From assembly GCF_024199795.1 (NCBI RefSeq), contig NZ_JANADK010000001.1, positions 2,170,001-2,234,000 of the forward strand: a stretch of 64,000 nt of DNA, given 5' to 3'. How positions within the stretch are numbered: the first letter of the stretch is position 1; every line of letters begins with the position of its first letter. The DNA is from Bradyrhizobium sp. CCGB01. Its GTDB lineage: Bacteria; Pseudomonadota; Alphaproteobacteria; Rhizobiales; Xanthobacteraceae. The notes beneath the pieces are model-generated. The model saw only the letters and a list, made by a program, of their open reading frames with translations. It searched no databases and was not told the origin of the DNA. Shown here piece after piece: positions 1 through 7,110 of the stretch. The translations under genes and the position numbers were made by a program.

Positions 1-86
1 AAGTTCTAGGAAACGCTTTCAACAGAGCAGCCGATTCCAGCCAACGAACGCTCCGCACGAAAACAACAACCGTTCGGAGTACGACT

Positions 87-365
87 ATGACTGGATTCAG
101 GACTTCCATTATTGCAGCGATGATGTCGATTGGCGTGATAAGCTCTGCAAGTGCCCAGTGCCCGACGTGGGCGAATTCAAATCCAGCGTTGTTTCAGGCG
201 CAATATCCCAACAGGGATGTGTTGAACGGCTGCGAGCTGACGCCGGCAGGCAGAATGGGCCTCGAACTCCCTGGCGGCGCGGCTCCCTGGTTTGGGCCCG
301 ACAGGGCTTATGGGGCAATCCCTGGCGTTGCTCAACACCACGGCCTTCAGCACCGATCGCGGTGA
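87..365 (+). CDS. small exported protein of unknown function
   Basis: A 92-residue protein with a clear signal peptide: a short basic start, a hydrophobic stretch at about residues 8-20, and an Ala-Ser-Ala-Gln cleavage region. The mature part starts with Cys-Pro and carries the phrases FQAQYPNRDVLNG and LTPAGRMGLELPGGAAP, which read like a conserved small secreted protein of Bradyrhizobium. The ATG follows a CGGAG ribosome site at about 8 bases. The last 20 or so residues overlap a decayed GST reading frame (from 310), so the native C-terminus may have been replaced. Function unknown. Confidence 0.5.
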   Translation: MTGFRTSIIAAMMSIGVISSASAQCPTWANSNPALFQAQYPNRDVLNGCELTPAGRMGLELPGGAAPWFGPDRAYGAIPGVAQHHGLQHRSR

Positions 366-560
366 GTATCTGAAGATAAACCCGAATGGTCGGATTCCGG
401 CCCGCTGATCGCGACATGCAGATGTTCGAGGTCGCAGCGATCGTTCTTTGCTTGGTTGCTCAGCATCCCGAAGCTCCGTGACTTGGGAATATGCGTCGGG
501 CAACGCACGTCTAGGGATGTTGGATTGGATCTCTTGCCTCGCGGGAGATCATCCAATCGA
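310..560 (+). pseudogene. decayed glutathione S-transferase fragment
   Basis: Three short pieces in different frames together resemble a glutathione S-transferase. At 310-408 the translation includes DRGEYLKINPNGRIPA, the typical GST stretch around the cis-proline of the thioredoxin fold. At 416-481 another frame gives MQMFEVAAIVLCLVAQHPEA, matching the following FE-x-AAI-x-x-YL-x-x-HPEA segment. At about 490-560 a further frame gives ARLGMLDWISCLAG, resembling the start of the helical domain. Frame changes and stops separate the pieces, and no thioredoxin-fold start or helical C-terminus is left. Seen: motif order. Inferred: one ancestral gene. No function expected. Confidence 0.55.
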
Positions 561-577
561 AAAAAGTGTAAGCGACG

Positions 578-844
578 ATGACATCATTCAGAAATCCCAT
601 CGGGTTGGTGCTGTCCAAGGCCCTGTTGACCGGACTGGTCGTCACCACAATCTCTGGCACACCGCTCGTGGCGAGCGAGCACCGCGCCAGCGATCGACGC
701 GCCGAGCAGAGCGTGGGGGCCGGCATTCCTCGCATCGAGGGCGATCGGTCGAGCGCGGCGCTGGCCTCCCACGCATTTGCGCCGGCGCCCTCGGAGCGGC
801 CGGGTGGAGTTTGCGACCACGGGGATAACCCGATGATATGCTGA
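578..844 (+). CDS. small putative exported protein
   Basis: An 88-residue reading frame with a hydrophobic N-terminal stretch (about residues 8-30, LVLSKALLTGLVVTTISGTP) that could act as a signal peptide, a low-complexity middle, and a C-terminus ending CDHGDNPMIC with two cysteines. Such short exported proteins ending in a Cys-Asp-x-Gly-Asp-Asn-Pro-x-Ile-Cys tail occur in Bradyrhizobium, as far as I recall. The ribosome site is weak (a purine-rich AAAAAAGTGTAAGCGA stretch). It stands alone between the decayed GST and a phosphoesterase. Function unknown; a chance ORF cannot be excluded. Confidence 0.4.
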   Translation: MTSFRNPIGLVLSKALLTGLVVTTISGTPLVASEHRASDRRAEQSVGAGIPRIEGDRSSAALASHAFAPAPSERPGGVCDHGDNPMIC

Positions 845-862
845 CGGGGGGCGGCGCAATAT

Positions 863-906
863 GTATTGCGGTGGCAGCGCACTCAATTCATGAGTCTTCG
901 AATCCG
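863..906 (+). repeat. dispersed repeat, copy A
   Basis: A 44-base stretch that matches 1921-1964 at about 37 of 44 positions, including the shared CTTCGAATCCG end. It belongs to the family with the core ATTACGGTGACAGTGC, which recurs at 1923, inverted at 1983-2004, and partly at 3057. The family looks like a REP-type or mobile-element end sequence. Confidence 0.5.
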
Positions 907-1036
907 TTAAGATGGCCGGGCCGTCGTATGCACTATGAACGTAATCCTCGAAGGTCGTTGCTTTCGATCCTCGTCACCAATCGGAACGGTGAAGAGATCG
1001 GCCCGCTGGATATCCTGCAGTGAATCGCGATCCAAG

Positions 1037-1507
1037 ATGACGCTCAAGATTGGGGTGATTTCGGACACGCATGGGCTGTTGAGGCCGGAGGCGGAGCACT
1101 GCCTCGCCGGCGTGTCCCACATCATCCACGCCGGTGATATCGGCGCTCCGGAGATCGTGGACCGCCTTAACCGGATCGCGCCTGTGACCGCCATCAGGGG
1201 GAACGTCGACACAGGTGACTGGGCGAGGCGCTTTCTTGACACCGAAACGTTGCGTCTTGGCGGCCGCGGCCTCTACGTCTTGCACGATCTCAAGCAGCTT
1301 GCGATCAACCCGAAGGAGCTTGGGATCGATGTCGTGATATCGGGCCACTCCCATCGCGTCGCGATCGAGACCGTCGATGGCGTGCTCTACTTGAACCCGG
1401 GAAGTGCGGGGCGCAGGCGCTTCAAGCTGCCGATCACGCTGGCAACGCTCGATCTGGATCGGGTTGGCGCTCTCCAACCGGTTATTCATGATCTCGGCAA
1501 CGTGTGA
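1037..1507 (+). CDS. YfcE/MJ0936-family metallophosphoesterase
   Basis: A 156-residue cytoplasmic phosphodiesterase of the YfcE family (calcineurin-like fold, about 155-185 residues). All metal-binding motifs are visible: D-x-H in SDTHG near residue 10, GD in HAGDIG, GN-x-D in RGNVD, and GHSH followed by NPGS near the C-terminus. Family members hydrolyse phosphodiesters with Mn or similar metals; the natural substrate is unknown. I chose the ATG at 1037 because the homologous domain begins MTLKIGVISDTHG; the longer reading frame from 935 adds a basic, unlikely extension. It sits alone beside the tRNA-bounded segment. Confidence 0.88.
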   Translation: MTLKIGVISDTHGLLRPEAEHCLAGVSHIIHAGDIGAPEIVDRLNRIAPVTAIRGNVDTGDWARRFLDTETLRLGGRGLYVLHDLKQLAINPKELGIDVVISGHSHRVAIETVDGVLYLNPGSAGRRRFKLPITLATLDLDRVGALQPVIHDLGNV

Positions 1508-1567
1508 CAGCCACACGCATGCGCCTGCGATCGAAGTGTCACCAATGCGAACGGAAATGCGCTTTAT

Positions 1568-1615
1568 TGGTGAGCCCGGCAGGACTCGAACCTGCAACCA
1601 GACCGTCATGAGCGG
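1568..1615 (-). other. tRNA 3'-end remnant (candidate attachment site)
   Basis: These 48 bases match the 3' part of the intact tRNA(CAT) gene at 3208-3255 at 46 of 48 positions, in the same orientation: CCA end, acceptor 3' strand, T arm, variable loop and most of the anticodon arm. The 5' half of the tRNA is absent, so no functional tRNA is made. A duplicated tRNA 3' end is the usual scar of tyrosine-integrase insertion, making this the distal attachment site of a 1.6-kb element whose other end is the intact tRNA. No integrase is left between them. Confidence 0.75.
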
Positions 1616-1920
1616 GAAGGTGAGCCCAGAATGGATACCGAAAACGGCGGTGGTCTAGGCCCTGAAGGGCGCTGGCGAGGCCGTACGGCGGTTTTCAACC
1701 GCGGCCAGTGTTCGGGTCAAGGAGCTGCCGAATATTCGCGCTATGCGGCCCGCCTATCGTTTGTATCGGTTCACCGGCCGCACGGTCCAGCGGCGGGTGT
1801 GGCCTAGCGAGTCCTAGTGTTCCGGGAGGTGCGTCGTTGCTGACCGTACGAGTATCGACGCACTCTGACGTGATTGTCGATGCAATCGCGACGGCCAGGG
1901 CGACAGCGGCTATGGCCAAG

Positions 1921-1964
1921 GTATTACGGTGACAGTGCACTCAACTCACTGGTCTTCGAATCCG
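1921..1964 (+). repeat. dispersed repeat, copy B
   Basis: The second long copy of the ATTACGGTGACAGTGC family, about 84% identical to copy A at 863-906. Its first 22 bases form the left arm of the perfect inverted repeat at 1923-2004. Confidence 0.5.
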
Positions 1965-2004
1965 CAAAGGCGGTGGAAATTATTGAGTGCACTGTCACCG
2001 TAAT
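1923..2004. repeat. 22-bp perfect inverted repeat
   Basis: The arms 1923-1944 and 1983-2004 are perfect reverse complements (ATTACGGTGACAGTGCACTC plus AA), separated by 38 bases. The structure ends 8 bases after the stop codon of the gene read leftward from 2810, so it could serve as its transcription terminator. It is also part of the dispersed repeat family. REP-type elements mobilised by RAYT/IS200-like transposases have similar paired arms; no transposase is nearby. Confidence 0.7.
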
Positions 2005-2012
2005 TACCTGCG

Positions 2013-2810
2013 TTAGTCTGCGACGCTCGCGTAGCTGATACCCGGTGAGATTGAGACCGGGACGTTCTGATAGTCTGCTGTTGCGCTTGGTATTGCGCGG
2101 CCGTTGTTAGGGAAGACATAGAGAAGATAAGACGTGTGGTGAAAATTAGAAGCGTGGGCGGCCCGGTAGGCGACACAGACGACGACTTTGAAGTGAGCAA
2201 AATCTCCCACGCGGTCGAATTCTGCGCGGTATTCGCGAACTAGTTCGCTGTCAATGATGCTGTACGTTTCGACAGGAGCGGAGTCGTTGGGGAACAGGCT
2301 GTTCGCCGCTGGGGATTGTTCTGCTTGGGCGCAAGCAGTCTTTGTTGCTTCCGCTTCCCGCTGAGTTGAATAGCGAACGAAGCCTTTGTGTTCGCCGCTA
2401 TACCTCGTCTCGCTGAGGTAAATCTCCGAGGCTGTAGCAATCTGAAGCGCCGGTGATAGTCCGGAGTTTTTCACTTGAGAGGCTATTGAGAAACTCAGCT
2501 CGTCGTCAGAGCCGAGTAACGCCTCTTGATTTGCCATCGAGGGATTGGCGAGGCCAATCCATGGGCGCCGATCGGAATCTGCCCTTTCTCTTGCCAGATC
2601 GAATTGGCGAAAGGCGAATACAGCGGCGGCTGTTGCTGCAAGAAAGCCAAGCGCTTTGCACCACTCGCGAATGGCGACGAGAAACGGCTCGTCCTCGCTA
2701 GCTTTGAGGTAGCGACCAAACTGAATCTTGGTCCGATCACCCGTTTCCCAGACAACGTAGCAAAATGAAATCAACCAGAGACCTATTATCAAACTGCTCT
2801 CGTAGCTCAT
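2013..2810 (-). CDS. membrane-anchored hypothetical protein (island cargo)
   Basis: About 265 residues from the ATG at 2810, which has a strong GGGGGAAGAGG ribosome site; an upstream start would add 38 atypical Cys/His-rich residues. Two hydrophobic segments lie near the N-terminus (SLIIGLWLISFCYVVW and FLAATAAAVFAF), followed by a charged stretch (RQFDLARERADSDRRPWIG) and a soluble domain of roughly 180 residues. This layout, two membrane helices then an RPW-containing domain, resembles phage- or island-borne hypothetical proteins. The DNA is visibly richer in A+T than its neighbours and lies between the tRNA gene and its 3' copy, so it is probably acquired. Function unknown. Confidence 0.7.
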   Translation of the reverse strand: MSYESSLIIGLWLISFCYVVWETGDRTKIQFGRYLKASEDEPFLVAIREWCKALGFLAATAAAVFAFRQFDLARERADSDRRPWIGLANPSMANQEALLGSDDELSFSIASQVKNSGLSPALQIATASEIYLSETRYSGEHKGFVRYSTQREAEATKTACAQAEQSPAANSLFPNDSAPVETYSIIDSELVREYRAEFDRVGDFAHFKVVVCVAYRAAHASNFHHTSYLLYVFPNNGRAIPSATADYQNVPVSISPGISYASVAD

Positions 2811-3056
2811 CCGCCTCTTCCCCCAGAAGCAACCGCATAGGTTGGATAGTGCATCCAACATATTTTTATGGTTGTGTCTATGCGGCAGCTGACACCGACA
2901 CGTGCCCGGCTCTTTGGTACGCACAACCAGCAGCCTAACCGCTGCCCTTCATTGAGTAATCTAATGACCGAATACTTTTCGCGAACCGCAGAACTGCGGA
3001 CGCAATGGGACCGCGTGACCGGCAAGGTCAGTCCGCGTCCAATGGACCCCGTCTTA

Positions 3057-3073
3057 ATTACGGTGACAGTGCT
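3057..3073 (+). repeat. partial copy of dispersed repeat
   Basis: Contains the core ATTACGGTGACAGTGC of the repeat family seen at 863, 1921 and 1983 (inverted), without the CACTCAA continuation. It lies about 135 bases from the tRNA, inside the tRNA-bounded segment. Confidence 0.45.
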
Positions 3074-3207
3074 GGACTGCACCGGGTATCTGATCTTACC
3101 CGTGAGCAATTCGTGACGGCTATAAGGGCCGATTGAAAGGCGCGGGTCATTACCACCTTTGGGGCGGTGGTAATTTCAAGCTTAAAAAAAATCGGGGCAC
3201 GGCGGTT

Positions 3208-3283
3208 TGGTGGGCCCGGCAGGACTCGAACCTGCAACCAGACCGTTATGAGCGGCCGGCTCTAACCATTGAGCTACAGGCCC
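3208..3283 (-). tRNA. tRNA with CAT anticodon (elongator Met or Ile2)
   Basis: A full cloverleaf reads on the minus strand. The acceptor 5' strand GGGCCTG (3277-3283) pairs with CGGGCCC (3212-3218) with one G-U pair. The D arm has GCTC/GAGC, the anticodon stem GGCCG/CGGTC has loop CTCATAA with anticodon CAT at 3248-3250, and the T arm is GCAGG-TTCGAGT-CCTGC. The CCA end is encoded (3208-3210). CAT with this loop fits elongator tRNA-Met or the lysidine-modified tRNA-Ile2; the sequence alone does not settle which. Its 3' end is duplicated at 1568-1615, marking it as an integration target. Confidence 0.93.
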
Positions 3284-3630
3284 CGCCGCGGGACGGCTCG
3301 CAGAATCTGCGGCCGGCAACGGTGCGCGGTTCGTTTACAGGGATGGGGGCGGGGGTGCAATGCTGGCTCGGGCGGACGGAAACGCCGGCGCGGCATCGTT
3401 GGTAATTTTTGAATACCCGAAATTTTCGATGATGCTCTTATAGTCCTGTTTTGCCCGACGGGTCAAATCGCCCCTCGCGAAGGCCCGTTTGTCGCTTCCG
3501 TAACCCCTTGTAATCACTGACCTCTTGTACTGTGCATGGGGTTGTTTTCGTAAGTTTTTGTTGTGAGGGGGACCCGTGGGTCCCCCGAACGTCTTCCCGA
3601 CGGGCGACGTGGCCGGCGGCGAAGACGCCG
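3284..3630. other. intergenic stretch with a strong hairpin
   Basis: No credible gene. It holds a 9-bp perfect hairpin at 3567-3586 (GGGGGACCC, GT, GGGTCCCCC). A second inverted pair, CGTCTTC/GAAGACG, lies next to it, just past the stop codon of the Bug-type gene that reads leftward to 3631. These may end transcription of that gene, but no clear T-run follows. The middle part (about 3400-3560) is relatively A+T rich and could contain the promoter of the tRNA. Confidence 0.4.
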
Positions 3631-4605
3631 CTAGTCCACCGACACCCCGGCGAACTCCACGACCTTCTTCCACTTCTCGGTCTCATCAGCGACCAGCTTG
3701 CCGAACTCGGCCGGCGTCATCGGCTTGGGGATGCCGCCGGTCTCGGCGAGGCGGGCGATCAGCTTCGGGTCCTTCAGCGCTTCGCCGACGGCCTTGTTGA
3801 GGATCTCGATCACCTCGGGCGGCGTGCCCTTCGGCGCGGAGATGCCGTAGAAGCCGACCGATTCGAAGCCCGGCACGGTCTCGGCGATCGCGGGCACGTC
3901 AGGCACGCTCGGCCAGCGCTGCGGCGAGGTCACGCCGAGCGCGCGGACATTGCCGCCCTTCGCCTGCTCCAGCGCGGAGGGCAAATTGTCGAAGATCAGC
4001 TGCACCTTGTTGGAGATGATGTCGGGAAAGGCGATCGCAGAGCCGCGATAGGGCACGTGCACCATGTCGCACTTGGTCATGACCTTGAACAGCTCGGCCG
4101 ACATGTGCACCGAGGTGCCGTTGCCGGACGAGGCAAACGAGATCTTGCCGGGATTGGCCTTGCAGTAGTCGATGAACTCCTGGACCGTCTTGGCGGGAAA
4201 CGCGTTGGAGACGACCAGCATGTTGGTGAGCTGCATGATGCTCGCGACCGGGGTGGTGTCGCGCAGGAAGTCGAACGGCAGCTTCTTGTAGAGCGAGGTC
4301 GAGATCGCGTTGTTGGGCGCGACGAACAGCAGCGTGTAGCCGTCCGGGGCTGCGTTGATCGCGGCGCCGGCCGCGATGTTGCCGCCGGAGCCGGCGCGGT
4401 TCTCGACGATGAACTGCTGGCCGAGACGGTCCGACAGCCACTGCGCCATGATCCGCGCCACGATGTCGACCGGGCCGCCGGCGGAAAAGCCGATGATCCA
4501 GTGCACGGGGCGGTCGGGGTAGGCGGCGGAGGCGGGAGGGGAGGCGCCGAAAAGACCTGAAATTAACGCGAGCCCAAAAACAGTGTTACGCAAAATTCGC
4601 AACAT
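3631..4605 (-). CDS. Bug-type tripartite tricarboxylate transporter substrate-binding protein
   Basis: About 324 residues, the usual size for Bug (TctC) periplasmic binding proteins. A signal peptide (LRILRNTVFGLALISGLFG, then Ala-Ser-Ala-Ala) precedes YPDRPVHWIIGFSAGGPVD, the hallmark Bug N-terminus, and ENRAGSGGNIAAGAAINAAP. These proteins bind organic anions such as carboxylates in the periplasm and feed TctAB-type permeases or signal to regulators. The ATG at 4605 has a GGGAG ribosome site 7 bases upstream and gives the best signal peptide. No TctA/TctB gene is adjacent, as is common for the expanded Bug family in beta- and alphaproteobacteria. Ligand unknown. Confidence 0.9.
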   Translation of the reverse strand: MLRILRNTVFGLALISGLFGASPPASAAYPDRPVHWIIGFSAGGPVDIVARIMAQWLSDRLGQQFIVENRAGSGGNIAAGAAINAAPDGYTLLFVAPNNAISTSLYKKLPFDFLRDTTPVASIMQLTNMLVVSNAFPAKTVQEFIDYCKANPGKISFASSGNGTSVHMSAELFKVMTKCDMVHVPYRGSAIAFPDIISNKVQLIFDNLPSALEQAKGGNVRALGVTSPQRWPSVPDVPAIAETVPGFESVGFYGISAPKGTPPEVIEILNKAVGEALKDPKLIARLAETGGIPKPMTPAEFGKLVADETEKWKKVVEFAGVSVD

Positions 4606-4712
4606 GACGTCTCCCATTGTTCTATTGTCGTTGGGCCGCATGCTTTCACAAAATCGCGCCGCTGCCTACATCGTCGCAAGTCGGTGTTGACGCAGGCCCG
4701 CCGGGACCAATC

Positions 4713-5678
4713 ATGAGATTCGCTTCGATCATCCTTCTCGGCGCGGCGCTGCTCGCAGGCCCCGCCGCTGCTCAAACCGGAGGCAACGCCATTCCGATCA
4801 CGACACTCAGCCTCGGCACCGCGACGCCCGGCGGCGGCTTCCCGCTCTATGGCAATGCCTTTGCGCAAGCGATGAACGCGGCCGATCCGCAAATCACCAT
4901 CGCGCCCCGCAACACCAAGGGCAGCAACGAGAACATTCCGCTGCTGGAGAAGGGCGAGCTCGATCTCGCTCTGGTCGCGGGCGAGCCGGCCTATGAGGCC
5001 TTCGCCGGCATCGGCCGTGCGCCGGTTCGGCTGAAGATTCTCACGGCGATCTATTCCAATCCCGGCATGTTCGTGGTGCGGGCGGACAGTCCCTACAAGA
5101 CCATCCGCGATCTCGTCGGCCAACCCGTGGCGTTCGGCGCAAAAGGCTCGGGCCTGCCGATCCTGGCGCGCTATGTGCTCGATGGATTGGGGTTGAAGCA
5201 GGACGAGGACTTCAAGGCGATCTATCTCGACCGCGCCGGCGACGGTCCCGCGATGGTCGAGGATGGCCGCGTTGCCGCGCTGTGGGGGGCGGGCATCGGC
5301 TGGCCCGGCTTTGCCGCGGTGGCATCGAGCGCGTCAGGCGCGCGCTTCATCGCCCCCAGCACCGAGGAGATCGCGCGCATCCGCGCCAAGCATGCGTTCC
5401 TGAAGCCACTGATTGTGCCGGCCGCCTCCTATCCGAAGCAGGCCGAGCCGATCGCCTCGCTCGGCTCCTGGAGCTTTGTCCTCACGCGCGAAGACCTGCC
5501 CGACGATGTCGCCTACCGTCTGGCGAAGACGCTGCACGGCGTCGAGGCGAGTTTCTGCAAGCAACTCGCGCAGGCCTGCGAGACCACGGCATCGAACACG
5601 GTCGCGGCCGCGCCGAAGCCGGAGCTGATCCATCCGGGCGTGATGAAGTATTTTCGCGAGATCGGGGTGATGAAGTGA
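4713..5678 (+). CDS. TAXI-family TRAP transporter solute-binding protein
   Basis: About 321 residues with a signal peptide (MRFASIILLGAALLAGPAAA) and the TAXI signature region LGTATPGGGFPLYGNAFAQA, the TAXI family being named after its immunogenic-protein members. NTKGSNENIPLLEKGELDLA and the later PYKTIRDLVGQPVAFGAKGSG fit a TRAP-type periplasmic binding domain. Substrates of TAXI proteins are mostly uncharacterised; some bind glutamate-like acids. It is divergent from the Bug gene with about 107 bases between the starts, so both may share a control region. No DctM/DctQ-type membrane subunits are present. The ATG at 4713 begins the signal peptide. Confidence 0.87.
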   Translation: MRFASIILLGAALLAGPAAAQTGGNAIPITTLSLGTATPGGGFPLYGNAFAQAMNAADPQITIAPRNTKGSNENIPLLEKGELDLALVAGEPAYEAFAGIGRAPVRLKILTAIYSNPGMFVVRADSPYKTIRDLVGQPVAFGAKGSGLPILARYVLDGLGLKQDEDFKAIYLDRAGDGPAMVEDGRVAALWGAGIGWPGFAAVASSASGARFIAPSTEEIARIRAKHAFLKPLIVPAASYPKQAEPIASLGSWSFVLTREDLPDDVAYRLAKTLHGVEASFCKQLAQACETTASNTVAAAPKPELIHPGVMKYFREIGVMK

Positions 5679-5697
5679 CGGTCGCTTAAGGCGACCG

Positions 5698-5775
5698 TCA
5701 TTCCGGGGCGGTGCGCAGCACCGAACCCGGAATCTCGAGATTCCGGGTCTGGTCCTTCGGACCATCCCGGAATGA
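5698..5775. repeat. palindromic repeat (REP-like) / terminator
   Basis: A 78-base imperfect palindrome that begins TCATTCCGGG and ends CCCGGAATGA, with internal stems GGTGCGCAGCACC, CCCGGAATCTCGAGATTCCGGG and GGTCCTTCGGACC. This nested hairpin is a common intergenic repeat in Bradyrhizobium and Rhodopseudomonas. It lies between two converging genes, so it may act as a two-way terminator. A further hairpin, GGTCGCTTAAGGCGACC, sits just left of it at 5680-5696. Confidence 0.8.
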
Positions 5776-5786
5776 CCGCTACACGC

Positions 5787-7010
5787 TCACTTCTTCACCA
5801 GCGGACACGCCGGGTCCGGCGGCCCGAAGGCCTTGTCGCCCGAGATCGTCGTGAGGATCTTGTAATAGTCCCACGGATATTTGCTTTCCTCCGGCGTCTT
5901 CACCTGCACCAGCCAGAGGTCGTGCACCATCAGATTGTCTTCGCGCAAGCGACCGTTGCGGGCGAAGAAATCCTCGATCGGCTTTTCGCGCATCTTCGCG
6001 GCGACCTTGAGTGGATCGTCGGTGCCGGTCTCCTTGATGGCGTTGAGGTAGTGCATCACGCTCGAATAGACGCCGGCCTGCCACATCGACGGCATCTTGT
6101 TCATCTTGGCGAAATAGCGCTTCGACCATTCGCGGGTCTTGTCGTCCATGTCCCAATAGAACGACGTCGTCAGCAACAGCCCCTGGGCTGCCTGCAGGCC
6201 GAGGCCGTGGATGTCGGTGATCAGCGCCAGCAGCGCCGCCATCTGCTGGCCGCCCTTGAACACGCCGAACTCCGAGCCGGTCTTGATCTCGTTCATGTTG
6301 TTGGGGGGACCGGCGGCAATGCCGATGATCTTGGCCTTGGAGGCCTGCGCCTGGAGCACGAAGGAGGAGAGGTCCGGCGTTGCCAGCGGCGGCCGCACCG
6401 AGCCCAGCACCTTGCCGCCATTGGCGGTGATGACGCTGGAGGCGTCGCGCTCCAGTGAATGGCCGAAGGCGTAGTCGTCGGTGATGAAGAACCAGCTGTC
6501 GCCGCCGCGCTTGACAACCGCGTCCGCGGTGCCGACCGCGAGCGCGCGGGTGTCGAACACCCACTGGATCGCATAGGGCGAGCAGAACTTGCCGTGGAAA
6601 TCCGCCGTGCCGGTGGAGTGGGTGATGAACAGCCGCTTCTTCTCGTTGGCGATGTTCTGCACCGCGAGCCCGACCGCGGAGACCGGCACGTCGACGATCA
6701 GATCGACCTGGTCGACATCGAACCAGCGCCGCGCGAGCGAGGCACCGATGTCGGCCTTGAGCTGGTGGTCGCCGATCACGATGCTGATCGGCTTGCCGAG
6801 CACGGTGCCGCCGAAATCGTCGATCGCCATCTGCGCCGCCGTCACCGAACCCTGGCCGGTCGGCGCGGAGGCGGGGCCGTTCATGTCGGTGAGCACGCCG
6901 ATCTTGACGACGTTGTCGGAAACCTGTGCCGAAGCGGTGCCCGGCAACAGCGCCGCCGCCATCGCTCCAAAGGCGGCCGCGACCGGCAGTCCAAATCTTG
7001 TTGGATTCAC
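5787..7010 (-). CDS. ABC transporter substrate-binding protein, branched-chain amino acid type
   Basis: 407 residues, as usual for the Peripla_BP_6 (LivJ-like) family. It starts with GTG at 7010, supported by a GGGGAGGA ribosome site. A signal peptide ends TASAQ near residue 29, followed by VVKIGVLTDMNGPASAPTGQ, the typical start of the lobe. ITHSTGTADFHGKFCSPYAI and FFITDDYAFGHSLERDASS are the two characteristic strand-loop motifs. Rhizobial members of this subfamily often bind aromatic or short acids rather than leucine; the ligand cannot be read from sequence. No Liv-type permease or ATPase genes are adjacent. Confidence 0.9.
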   Translation of the reverse strand: MNPTRFGLPVAAAFGAMAAALLPGTASAQVSDNVVKIGVLTDMNGPASAPTGQGSVTAAQMAIDDFGGTVLGKPISIVIGDHQLKADIGASLARRWFDVDQVDLIVDVPVSAVGLAVQNIANEKKRLFITHSTGTADFHGKFCSPYAIQWVFDTRALAVGTADAVVKRGGDSWFFITDDYAFGHSLERDASSVITANGGKVLGSVRPPLATPDLSSFVLQAQASKAKIIGIAAGPPNNMNEIKTGSEFGVFKGGQQMAALLALITDIHGLGLQAAQGLLLTTSFYWDMDDKTREWSKRYFAKMNKMPSMWQAGVYSSVMHYLNAIKETGTDDPLKVAAKMREKPIEDFFARNGRLREDNLMVHDLWLVQVKTPEESKYPWDYYKILTTISGDKAFGPPDPACPLVKK

Positions 7011-7110
7011 GCTTGTGTCCTCCCCTGATCCGGCGCGTTGGCCGGTGTTGCCCCGGGTATGCCCGGCTGAATTGGTTTCTTTTGCAACTATTTGGGGGCG
7101 GGCGTCAACG

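Noticed and set aside
1568..1615. A second tRNA gene
   Set aside because: Only the 3' half of the tRNA is present; the D arm and acceptor 5' strand are missing, so it cannot fold as a tRNA.
3231..3250. Initiator tRNA-Met
   Set aside because: The acceptor stem starts with a G-C pair (G1-C72) and the anticodon stem lacks the three G-C pairs in the initiator order, so it is an elongator-type or Ile2 tRNA.
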